Source: Cloeon dipterum (Eukaryota > Arthropoda > Insecta > Ephemeroptera > Baetidae). Taken from it: a stretch of DNA of 64,000 nt. The DNA lies in NCBI RefSeq assembly GCF_949628265.1, contig NC_088787.1, positions 10,034,501-10,098,500 of the forward strand. Direction: 5' to 3'. The translations under genes were made by a program, and so were the position numbers. Each line of letters opens with the position of its first letter. Positions within the stretch are counted from its first letter, which is position 1. Shown piece by piece: positions 38,174 to 49,400 of this stretch. The notes below the pieces were generated by a model. It searched no databases, was not told the DNA's origin, and was given only the letters and a program-made list of their open reading frames with translations.

Positions 38174-39681
38174 CTGAAACAACATGTCAAAACAAATTAA
38201 TTTCATTTTATTTGCGATAAAAGCCATTGCCAAAACTGCATTAAAATATCTGTACATACGAAATTTTAGGGCGATAAAAATTTGGCACAAACTTTAAAAT
38301 AATTTTAATCAGTATGTAAATGGTATTGGAAGACGAAACTAGAGATGATTTAAGTGTGTGTTATCTGTATTACACACAAATATGCATTTTTATGTTCATC
38401 TATGCATGCACTGCAATCTTCTGCGCAATGTAAAGCCATAAAAGCATTTTGAGGATCAGTTGACAACCATAAAGCTAAATAAACATCGCAATCAATCCTT
38501 CATTTCAAGGAATTAAAGATTAAAGAGCAAACCTTCCATCAAAACAGACGAGGAAGTTAACGCACTCGATTTTTCTCCTACTCCAACAGCAGCAGCAGCG
38601 TCCGTTCAGTCATCTGGGAAAGGAACACAGACAAACGGTCTTAAAAAAGCCGCATATTTTCTTGTTTACGCATTCGACCAATGACAGCAAAGAATTTTTC
38701 TGGCAGCCAATCAGAAGGAATAAACCAACCAGTGATTATTTTGCATGGATTATTATTGTTTTTAAGTTTATTGATCATTGAGTTGTCAAAACATCTAAAT
38801 TTTAATGCAATTTTCTTTCTCATAATTCAATTCTCATGAGTTGTCAGTTCCTTACTCTCTTTAAATTCGATTAATTCGAATATCGAAAGTGGTCCAATCA
38901 GCGCTCGGTTAATGCATCAATACGAACGCACGAAAATTCAAATTTCAAAACACAACACAGGCAGGCACGTCATGGCACTCTTACAGCGAAGGCTTCGTAA
39001 TATTATCGCTCAAAGAGCATTTCAATTCTACTTTTTAATGTTTTTTTATGCTCTTATTGGCAAATAATATTCAAGCAATATTTTTACGTTCTAAAAAACC
39101 TGAAAGCCCACTTTTGGATCGTCAACCCTCCTTTGCTCTGACGTGTAAAACCTTTGTCTTCCCCTTTTCGTTTGAACATCAATTTTATTTTTATTGTTTT
39201 ACAAACAAAAATGAAAAAATTCATAAATATTTTTAATTTGAAGCTTATCCTTTAGTCCAAGCTAGCTAAATATTATCCGAAAGAGAATTTTAATACATCT
39301 TTATTTAGCCTTGTTGACGCGGAGATAATATTTATTTATATTTATGATACTGCTCGATTTCCTTTTTTTTTTTGCAAGTAAACAGCAGGTAAAAAGTTCT
39401 TTAACCGTACTGCCAGGGGAGAAGAGCAGATAAGGAGCAGCAAATAGCCGGTCGCCGCTACGATAAGGGGCAGAATAAGTGGGCAGGCCGACTGACAGAT
39501 ATAATATGTACATAACACACACACATACCGCAGCTCAGAGGTCAAAGAACGGGCGGCTCTTTTTGCATACAGATCAGAGAATTGGAGATTGGAGTCGCGG
39601 CAGTCGTGACTGGCGGAGGAGAATAACCTGTTTTTGGAGAATTCGACTCAGTGGACCTGAGCAACTGATCGGGAGAGCATC
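38174..39681. promoter_or_regulatory. Divergent promoter region of brambleberry and CRYL1
   Basis: Contains the first intron of brambleberry (38174-38532, donor read on the minus strand as ggaag, then gtttgc), its probable leader exon at about 38533-38630, then three CCAAT boxes at 38678-38682, 38707-38711 and 38894-38898, two of them ccaatcag. No TATA box was recognised for either gene. The CRYL1 leader lies just before 39682. Nothing else coding is seen. Confidence 0.45.
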
Positions 39682-42573
39682 ATGTCGGTCGAAGGAAAGA
39701 TTGGAATTATTGGCAGGTGATTTTGGGAATATTTTTGTTAATTTAACTTTTTTACTAATTTAATTTTCCATCAGTGGGCTAATCGGCCGCAGCTGGTCGA
39801 TGCTGTTCGCCAGCGTCGGCTACAAAGTGTTCATTTACGACATCGAGCCGAAGCAGATCAGCGGCGCGCTGGAGGACATCTCCAAGCAGCTCAAGTCGCT
39901 GGAGAGCTCCGGCATGCTCAGGGGGACGTTGAATGCCCACCAGCAGTGTGCGCTGATTCAAGGTGAAATTAAATTAAATTGACCTACTTATTTTTCATTT
40001 ACACCCGCATTGAAGTCATATTCACGACAAATCTAACGTCTGATAAATTAAATAATGGTAATTTGTGGCTAAGGGCATAAAATAATCAAATGAAAATATC
40101 GAAAATATATTTTTCATATTTGATTTCAAGCATTTACAATAACTTAACGCAATTCAAAACGGGAAAATGTGATTTTGAAGTCTGATAAAATTAGAACAAT
40201 TTAAAACGTTAGGAAATATTTTAATTGGGGCATTTTAATTCAAGTTCACAAGTTTTTGCAGTTTAGTTTTGTAAATGGATCTTAACTGGTATTTTTATTT
40301 AAATAAAAACCTGCTTTATTATTAAAAAAACGGTAATTTTTACTTTTTTATTTTTAAACATTTTATGCTTAAATTAAAAAAGAAATTTAAAAAAATTCAT
40401 ACTTTATTTTTGTTTTTTGGAGAAAATGACCTTAGAACTTAGAATCTTAATTTCTGATTTTTCGTCTAGGTACAAGCGATTTGGAGGAATGTGTGAAGGG
40501 CGCCAGGCACATCCAGGAGTGCGTGCCGGAAAACCTGGAGCTGAAGAAAAAGGTTTGGGCTGAAGCAGACAAGCTGATCGTCGACTCAGACTGCGTTCTG
40601 GCGAGCTCAACAAGCACTTTCTTGCCCTCTCTCATCTCAGCAGACCTTCAGCACAAAGCACAGTTTGTCGTCGCCCATCCGGTTAGATCAGAGTTCAAGA
40701 ATAGAGTAATTTAATTAATTTTTAACCTATTTCAGGTGAACCCTCCTTACTATGTGCCTCTGGTCGAACTTGTTCCCGCACCGTGGACTGAAAAGCAGGT
40801 GATGTTGCGCACGAGAGATATCATGGAGCAAATTGGACAACAGCCAGTCTCCCTTACAAGGGAGATTGAAGGATTTGCGCTCAACCGAATCCAGTAAGTG
40901 CAGGGTTGCTTTTGCTTTTACCACCTGGTTTTTTCACCACTCAATTTTACCCATTTTTTGCGCAAGTAATGACTTTTCACATTTTTCCCCCGGGAAAATC
41001 CTAAATTTGCGGTTTTAGTGGTTAAAATTTGCTTTACTGTTCAGATTTTCTCATGTAAATTTCTTTTGGTGCCTGAAAATATTATCCCCGACAAAATTTT
41101 CAAGTCAAGGTCATGAGCAAATAATTAGCTAATTTTTAAAAATTGAGGTGCAACCATGGCCTGCAGAAAACCGGTAAGAAATTAAAAAAAAAACGTTTTT
41201 TTGCACTGCACTTCATTTTATTAAAATGCTTTTTTGCAACCCTGAATACGTGCTGAAATGTGATTTTTAAATGTTAGTTCTGATGCATTTTCAGCCATAT
41301 ATTTTTCAGTGTTTTTTAAGACAGTGATTTTCCATCAGGAATTCAATTAATTAATTATTCAAAATATAGCCAATCCACAGAAATGGGCTCCCTGAAACCT
41401 TGTTTTGCAGAAAAAAATGCTTTCAATAAATTATAAACAGAGATTTTGCGCATTTTTCAAATAACATGCATGCTTAATTCAAAAAGTAAAATAATTTCTT
41501 GTTGTTTGCTGTAGAAACGAAATTATTTGGACTGAAAATTTTGTTTTTCATCTATGGTTATACAAACAACAATCATAAGAGGCGATACTTTTACGCATTG
41601 TTCAAATCTACTGCATTCAATTATATACATATTTTTTTAAATTCCTTTGATTAAAAGTCAAAACAATCCATCATTTTACTGCGAATAGATTTATTTTGAA
41701 TATTATTTGTCGATTAACATAAAGTTAATGATAAATGCAGTGTTTTTTTGCAAACCCTGGCTTCCAGATAGAATGTGGCAAAATAAGAAAAAATTCTTTT
41801 TTTTTAATTAAATGTCTTAGCCGCGCCGGAAGACATTTTTTTCTCCTGCACTTTTTAATTTTTGACCCTTTTTCACTGGCAGCTGCACTCGTGACCCAAA
41901 ATTTGCCACCTGGAGTTTATTATTTATCTACCATTACCTGCACTTGTTTCCGGAAAATGCGCAAAATCAGGGGAAACCCGCAAAATATGCATTTTTACAA
42001 TGAAGCTGGTTTTTTCAAGCTCTGGCTTCCACATGGAATAATACTCAAGGTTTTTCTTAACAAAATAAGAAAAATTCGTTTCTGCGTGTGAAATATTTAT
42101 CATTTTTTAACCATTGAAGATATCACTGGACAATTTTCAGTCAATTTGCCCATTTTCCTTTTCCTGTTTTCAACAATACACGCTCAAATCCAATTTAAAT
42201 TATTTAAAGGTACGCGATCCTGAACGAGACGTGGCGTTTGGTGCAGGACAAGGTGCTGGACGTGCGCGACATCGACCGCGTCATGTCCGAGGGCCTGGGC
42301 ATGCGCTACGCCTTCCTGGGGCCGCTGGAGACGGCCCACCTGAACGCAGAGGGCATGCTGAATTACAGCGAGCGCTACTCCAAGACCATGTACGCCGTCA
42401 GCCAGACCATGGGCGAGACGCCACTGATGGCCGGCGAGCAGGCCAAGGTCGTGCACGACCAGCTCTGCGACATGACCCCCGTGGACAAGCTGCCCGAGAG
42501 GCGCGCCTGGAGGGACAAGTGCCTCACCGCCCTCGCCAAACTCAAGAAGGAGATCAATGACTCCGACAAGTAG
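39682..42573 (+). CDS. CRYL1: Lambda-crystallin / L-gulonate 3-dehydrogenase
   Basis: Exons 39682-39716, 39775-39962, 40470-40681, 40736-40893 and 42210-42573, 318 residues, matching the usual length of about 319. The N-terminal Rossmann fold shows [12 protein letters not shown] (GxGxxG) and an acidic residue after strand 2 (YDIEP) for NAD binding. The catalytic region carries S-S-T-S and [16 protein letters not shown], the HPxNP motif of 3-hydroxyacyl-CoA-dehydrogenase-like enzymes. The C-terminal helical domain holds GFALNRIQ. It oxidises L-gulonate to 3-dehydro-L-gulonate in the cytosolic glucuronate-xylulose pathway. The last intron (1316 bases) contains a MITE directly at its 5' splice site plus other repeats. 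Poly(A) signal AATAAA at 42621-42626. Codon use in the last exon is much more GC-rich than its surroundings. Confidence 0.95.
40901..41244 (+). mobile_element. hAT-like MITE, copy A, in CRYL1 intron 4
   Basis: A 344-base element starts CAGGGTTGC and ends GCAACCCTG, perfect 9-base terminal inverted repeats of hAT type. The flanking 8-mers agtaagtg (40893-40900) and aatacgtg (41245-41252) match at 6 of 8 positions, as expected for an old 8-base target site duplication. The interior is AT-rich, non-coding, and homologous in reverse orientation to copy B at 45374-45734. The element has no transposase, so it would have depended on an autonomous relative. It sits immediately after the exon 4 donor, so the donor GT lies inside the duplicated target. 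Confidence 0.8.
41476..41750 (+). repeat. Dispersed repeat R1, copy 1 (CRYL1 intron 4)
   Basis: About 275 bases, beginning attcaaaaagtaaa and running through gatttattttgaatatta to gttaatgataaatgcag. It matches 43360-43616 in the same orientation with few substitutions and a few short gaps, roughly nine of ten bases by eye. No terminal inverted repeat or coding frame is evident. A transposon remnant or local duplication is most likely. Confidence 0.7.
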
Positions 42574-43359
42574 ATTATTTTTATCAGGTATTTTGATTAT
42601 TTTGTCTCTCCAGATTTATGAATAAATTCGTTACCTTTTCATTTGCGGATGTTTCAGTTACTATAAATCCAGGCAGAATATGTATGTTAATATTTAAAAA
42701 CTTCAGGATTAAGTGAGATATAGGGTTCACTTAATAACCTTTATTCCCATTTAGGTACTAGTACCAATGGTACTAACTGCAATGCCAGGCGATCGATAGG
42801 CGTCTCTTAAGTAAGTGGCTGAATTAATAAAAGGTATATCGGCCAAAATTCCCGTTTGAAATTTAGACCGTCAGCCAAAGTGTTGGCGACGTAGAGGTTT
42901 TGGTCAAAATTCCGTGGCATAAACGATATCTAAATGTATTCAACGCCTAAAAATTTCCCAGGGTAAAATTTACGATTCAATTGACCTTGCGTGCTATTTC
43001 CTTCAGTTAAGTCTATATGGGATTTATCATGAGAAATGATTTCAAATCGAATTGTGAAACTAGTTTTCATTCAATCGAGGTGGAATTTTGGAAGTAGATT
43101 TTACTTGACAATACGAATTGATCTGATTTTTTTCTGGAAAATTCCCGTATATTTTAGATTATTGCCGGGTAAATGGGCTCATGGCTCATTAGTGGTTCGA
43201 GATATTTTTTTAAATCCGATTTTACTTCTAGGTCATTTAGCTCCATTTTTGTCATTAAGAAAAAAAAATCATTTAATGGTATATTCATAAATAAATAAAT
43301 ATGAAGCGATAAATTTATTGCATAATTATGGGAAAATTGGAATTTTTTCAGCTTCTAGA

Positions 43360-43616
43360 ATTCAAAAAGTAAATAATTTCTTGTTGTTTGCTTTAGAAAC
43401 GAAATTATTTGGACTGAAAATTTTGTTTTTCATCTATGGTTTTACGAACAACAATCAAGAGGCGATACTTTTACGCATTGTTGAAATTTACTGCATTGAA
43501 TTTTTAAATTCATTTTATTAAAAGTCAAAACAATCCATCATTTTACTGCGGATAGATTTATTTTGAATATTATTTGTCGATTAACATTAAGTTAATGATA
43601 AGTGCAGGGGTTTTTG
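43360..43616 (+). repeat. Dispersed repeat R1, copy 2 (downstream of CRYL1)
   Basis: Second copy of the repeat at 41476-41750, same orientation, with a 12-base gap relative to copy 1 near the middle. The two copies flank the last exon of CRYL1, 1.9 kb apart. Confidence 0.7.
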
Positions 43617-45373
43617 CGTTTGTTACGTTTAGTTTTTGCTCTACCCATTAGATCCCATAGATCTCAATTGGTATCATGGTGTCTCCTTACCAAATTTCAG
43701 CTAAATCTAAAATTTCTACCACTGGCTAGAATTCAATCATTTTGCTAGAAAAATATGTACATTAGAAACTATGAATAATTTTTAATGGATGAATAAAAAG
43801 TTATTGTTGGCACAAAAGGTGTGTGACGTCTCTAGTTTTGGCACATTGCAGGGAAAACAATTACAATTTGCCAAGTGTCATTTATCAAAGATTGAAATTT
43901 CATTGTCAAAGGTGTTGCTCCAAGAATTAATTTCAACACGCAGCAAAGATATGGTATGTCTATTCTAGCGATGTCGTGACACCTGACAACCCTAGATTTA
44001 TCGGAACTTTTTCTTGGCACTGATTTTCCGGTATTTCAATTTAAACAAATCTTCCCATTCAACGCAATTTATTGCTCCGATTGAAATTCAAATAAATAAA
44101 ACAATCTGCTGTCCCTGTGTTGACTTTTCTATTTGAAACTATTCGCAAATAAAGCCATTTGCGATGTTTTGAAATAAGTCTATCAGTACAGCCCATTGAG
44201 TAAACTACCGTTAGGTAGCTATATTTATCTTATAAACCTTTCGTAAGTTACAATTCAATCAAAATAAATGAAAATGATTCAATCAAAATAAATAACAATC
44301 GATCCGAGTTCCTTCTGCAGTAAAAAGGAGCAGCTTTTATTGTGCTAGTGTTTATAGAGAGTAGTTGGCCTCAATCGCGCACGTTGAGGAAGACCCTGGC
44401 CGTGACTGCGGTGCAGTGAGTGCCATGACTCCACAGCTAGCGGAGATGCAGTGTGCGTGTTTTGTTGCAAGCAGAAAGCGACCACCGCGCAATTTGTATC
44501 AAATATTCCTAGTATTTTTTTAATTGAGTCGAAAAAATCAAGAAAGAAACCTTTTTTTCAATCTCTCGGCCCCTACTTCATTTGCTACAATTAAATTATA
44601 TTTTTTAATGAAAAGTATATATACTAATCGATTTTTTCCGTTTTTCCCATCTTGTGAAATAAAAAGCATGCCCTTCGTTTTTGTTGAATTGTGAGTGAAT
44701 ATGATGGGATATGATTTTGCAATCCTATAAAAAAAAACTTGGCATTTTGTTGCACACGCTTTATATATTAGATAATAAAAATACCAACAAAAACGTTTAT
44801 TAAATAGAATGTTTTCCCTACTCTACAATATTATCCATAGTACGTGTCAATATTTTAATATCAATTTAATTAAAAAAAAGTCATTTTGCAGGTCAGAATA
44901 AATTTGCTTACGGACCATAACAGGTATTTTTGTTGCATCCTGTCTGTATAATACGGGTTAGATGAGCGAGCACCTGCAACACAACGCGCGCGAGTGTACC
45001 CACAAGATGCAGTACTGCACTTTGTCAATCGGCTGAATATGCCTTCCTCGCAGCACACTTTCTTCCGCTTTCTTAGTAAACACTGCAAGTCAGGCCGGTT
45101 CTAGTTTCAAAACAACGAACAGACGATGGCCAATACGATGATAGAGGTTCCTGGATTATAAAAACGTGTGCTTGCACAATAGAAGGCTAGAATAGATTTT
45201 TTCTCAGGTCGATTCTGAATTTTTTTCCACCTGCCTGGCTATTTAAAAATGCTAAAATCAACTGAACAAAAGGATCTTTTTGATAAATAATTTATTTATT
45301 CTGTTTAAAATGTATTAAAATTATATAATATACTGTTTAAAACAAATTTTTTCACAGAAATTTCCAATCTCAT

Positions 45374-45734
45374 CAGGGTTGAAGAAAACCCACATTTAAA
45401 AAAATGCAAAGGAGTGGTACAAAGCGTTTTTTTCAATTTCAACCAGTTTCTTGCAGGCAATGTTTGCACCTCAGTTTTGAATAATTTTCTAATTATTAGC
45501 TATTGTCCTCGGCTTGAAAAATAGTCAGAGAGAAATTTTTGGAGAAATTGAGGCAGCAAAATGGCAATTTAGAAGAAAGAATCTGCAGAGTAGAAGGAAT
45601 TTTAACCACTCCAACCGCAAATTTTTGATTTTCGCAGGTGAAATATTGGCATAAATTCATTTCTTGCATTTTTACGCAAGAAATTGGTAACATTTGAGTG
45701 GTATAAACCATAGTGATAAGCCAATGCAACCCTG
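45374..45734 (-). mobile_element. hAT-like MITE, copy B, inverted relative to copy A
   Basis: A 361-base element begins CAGGGTTGA and ends GCAACCCTG. Flanking 8-mers aatctcat (45366-45373) and aatcccat (45735-45742) match at 7 of 8 positions, a clear target site duplication. Its reverse complement aligns with copy A in CRYL1 intron 4, for example the shared blocks ttttaaccact, accgcaaattt and gaggtgcaa. It is non-coding. Together the two copies define a small non-autonomous family. Confidence 0.82.
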
Positions 45735-46426
45735 AATCCCATTAATTATTTATGATGCAAAAAAATCAGAAATATTTTCGGGGTTTTGCCACCCCTGTAA
45801 TGGAGGGATGAATTTTTTATTAAATGCAGGCCTCAAGGGAGAAGCAAAAATAATATCTGTGCGTTCTCAATGTATTTCTTTGCTTTTGCTAGTATTAACT
45901 CCTTTGTCCAATTATAGACGAGTGGAAAAATATTTTTCAGTCTCTTTAAAAAAAAATGTGTAAATTGTGAAATCGTTGGAACAAAAAACATGGAATTTTC
46001 TTGACTCATTAGATTTCCGGCTTGGGTTCTTGGTGCCTCCCCCAGCATTTACGTAATACTCGCTCTATTACTCAAACAAGGGCCACGTGACACGCCGGAG
46101 TACATAAAGGGTCTAGAGCCGGCGCAAAGGACACGCATGCGTGTATCGATCGCAGCGATTATATGAGCGCAGTGCGGGGTGTGTTGTCTCCGCGTCGTCC
46201 TCTAGCTCTCTTTTCTTTCTTTCTCTCTTTCTCTCGCAAGCCTGCGGCGTGCAGGAAGAGGCGACAATTTAATTTACTAGCACAGCTGAGCGGAGTGGTG
46301 ATAAGGCGAGTGGTCAGCACCTGAGAGTGGGGGCCGCACTTAAAAGATCTGGGGTGGCGAGCAGCCTGGCGCACACTATCGCTCGTCGTCGCCGTCGATC
46401 ATCCTAGTCTAGTCGCCTCCGCAACA

Positions 46427-49400
46427 ATGGCCGAAGATTCGCTCGTGGTCGGGGGGTGGTTCGGCTCGGGGCTGCAGGTTTTCAGCCTGCTCGTCGTCGC
46501 CTACTACATCCTCAAGCTGCTGAGGAAGGCCCTGCGCAGGATTTATGTGTCCATCGTCGGCCCTGCCATCGGCAGGAACACCAATTTGAGGAAGATGGGA
46601 CAGTGGGCCGGTGAGTAATTAAAACAAATCGATTTTTTAAATTTTAAATTTGGTTATTTTAGTTTGGTCTTAAAATTTCGTGATATTTTTTGACAAAAAT
46701 GCTAGAATAAATCCAATTTTTTGTAATTGTAATCTGCGTAAGATAATTGCTAATTTTAATTACTGCACTAATCACTCACGTGATACATTTTAAATGAGAC
46801 AAGCAAGCCTCGACCTTTGCAATGCCAAGAATTTTTGAATGCAACGTGGCTCAAAGTCCGTTATCAACACTTTCTTATCGCTCCAAGTTCTGATAAGACA
46901 CAACAACCCCTTCACTCTTCAACTTTGAACGGGAGTTTAAAAATAGTTTAGAGTCAAAATTTGTTTTATTGCATTAATTTAGTTTAGCAGTACGTTATTC
47001 CTATTTTACAAAGGTGCGCTGCAATTCCATTTTAAACTTGAATTTTATTAGAAGAAAATTCATAACTTTATTATTCGAACTCATTCATATATTGCATAAA
47101 TTTTTAAGTCTTTTCATTTTTAAAAAATAAATGAAAGTAATATCAAGAGCTTAATTTAAATTCTTTAGCTTTGCATGAACAAATTACCGCTGGTTAAATT
47201 TCTCAAATTAAGTTTTTAATTTAACGTTTAAAATCTACTTAATTTATTTTTTAACTTAATATAATTTGAAATTTAATCATACGTGTTGAAATATGGTAAA
47301 ATAATATTAATTAATCATTTCATACCCTAAATTACGATCTGGTTAAAGTGTGACCGTGAGTAAATATTTATATAATTTATTATAACTTATAGCAAGCGGC
47401 TAGTAGACCACTGGCAAACGCGGAACAATCTAGTAGACCAGTTTTCCATTGCGAAAAATCTTTAATTTTGGAATGGCAGTAATACTAGCTGTAATTCAAT
47501 ATTGTCATCTCTGCCGCAAAATTGTTATTCCCTTCCTACGCAATTTAGTTTCCGAAAAATAAAAATTAAAACGTGATTTAATTATTTTTTGTAGCAAAAC
47601 CGATTAATCTTTAACTCGCAAAAATGCCAAAAAAGAAATTAAATGTAATATTTTTAGCATGTAATAGCTATACAGATTTTTTCTTACAGCACGTGTCATA
47701 TTTTAAATTCTAAAATAAAAAATCACCATCCAACAAAAAGGCTAGGTTTTTTCCATAAACGTGTTACATAAATTATTTCGAGTTCAGTGCGAGTAATTGT
47801 TTTAAAAAATGTCAAATTTATTTTCTCAAAAAAATTTAAAAAAGAAAAACAATAGACAAAACACAGAAAAAGCTTCTAGAAACTGAACAATTATTATTGT
47901 TTTCCTAGCTCATATTATTTCCTGTTTCATTGTATTGCGATACATTTCGCGTTCAGGAAAAGAAGAAGCAATAATACATAGATCTCTAGCATAGTGCGTA
48001 TGGCTTGGTTTCCCACCAAAGCCGTCAAGCGAGTTGGTGCATCTCCGGCAGTGCGGCGGCGGCGGCTCTATTAGCTTGAGAATGAATTGACGCGCGCGGC
48101 CTTGATTCATTAACTGTGTGTATAATAATAATAGCGTGTATAGCGATATGGTTATAGTTCAAGTGCGGCGGCGATTGCTTATAATTGCTGAGCAGGCGCG
48201 GCTAAACGCCAACACTCGCGGAAAAATACTCGCAGACCAGTTTTGCATTGCGAAAATTCCCGCATTTTGGAATTTCCGCGATGCACCTATGAGTCTATTC
48301 TTTTTCTATCCATGGAAGAAGAGAATCCTGATTTGAATGTTGCCTTTTCATTGGGTTTTCAACCATGAAAATATTGGTCTTTTGAAACCATGCTGTCAGG
48401 CAAATGAAATGGTGATGTCGCTCGAGCTGCACTCAAATCTGGTTTTGCGTTGCAGTTTGCATAGACCGATAGGCAGCCGCCGCAAAACAATTAAAAAATT
48501 AAATGTTGACTAGCAGTGCGTAAGCATTCTTTACTCAAAGAAGGATAATTAGCTTACATGATACCGTAAAAATAGAATTAAATGTCAAATAGCTTCCTAT
48601 TTATAATAACTTTATTGTTGTTTGTATTGATTTTTCATAAAATAGACAATACCGCAATCCTGAACAAATAAATATTGAGCTTTTCCATGTTCAATTTTTT
48701 CATTTATTTCTTTATTTGTTAAAACTATACATTTTTTTCATTTTATCCAGTTTTTTTACATCAATTTTACTTAATTAACACACAAACCCATTTAAAAATT
48801 AGAAATAGCGGAGCTTCATATTTTTTAAATTTAATAATTGAAGAAATTGCAAGTAAGTTATGGTAAAATTTCACTAAAGGCTTTAATGATTTCACTATCC
48901 AGAATTGATTAAATATCAAAATTTTTCCTTCGAATAGAACCTCCATGCGACACATAGACAAAGGTGCTGTGTCACACTGCGGCTGCCGAGTACGTTTTAA
49001 TATGCACACAGGAACTGATCGGCCTCGCAACGCCTTTAAAGGCCGCGTGCACTTTGAGCCGCACACTAGGTCGCTGAACTCGCGAGCTGAAATCGATTAC
49101 TATTTCGCTCACATCTTCCTTTTCCGTTGCAAAACGGCGTCACACCAAAAGTGTACGTGCACTGAGCGACAATTGGCAAATTTTTGTAGACGAGACAAAT
49201 TTTTTTATCTGAGGTGGAGGTGAAATTCCATATTTAAATAAAAATTTTATGTTTCGCAAGGAAATTAATGAAAATTAATAATATCTAACAGAATTGTCAA
49301 TTTTATTTTGAGGAAATTCCATTTTGAAAGTTTGCGTGTGTTTGATTCCTTCTCTGTACCCATCAATTATTATTATTTGCTGACAAGAAAGGAAAGTGCA

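Larger units (their letters stand above)
42574..46426. other. Intergenic region between CRYL1 and HSD17B12
   Basis: After the CRYL1 poly(A) signal at 42621 I find no gene. The region holds repeat R1 copy 2 and MITE copy B (listed separately), and a short tandem duplication, ttcaatcaaaataaat, at 44254-44294. A further hAT-like end, gccacccctg, lies at 45788-45797. The last 350 bases are GC-richer and include a C/T-rich run (46200-46240), probably the HSD17B12 promoter and leader; a possible TATA-like acataaagg lies near 46101. Confidence 0.45.
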
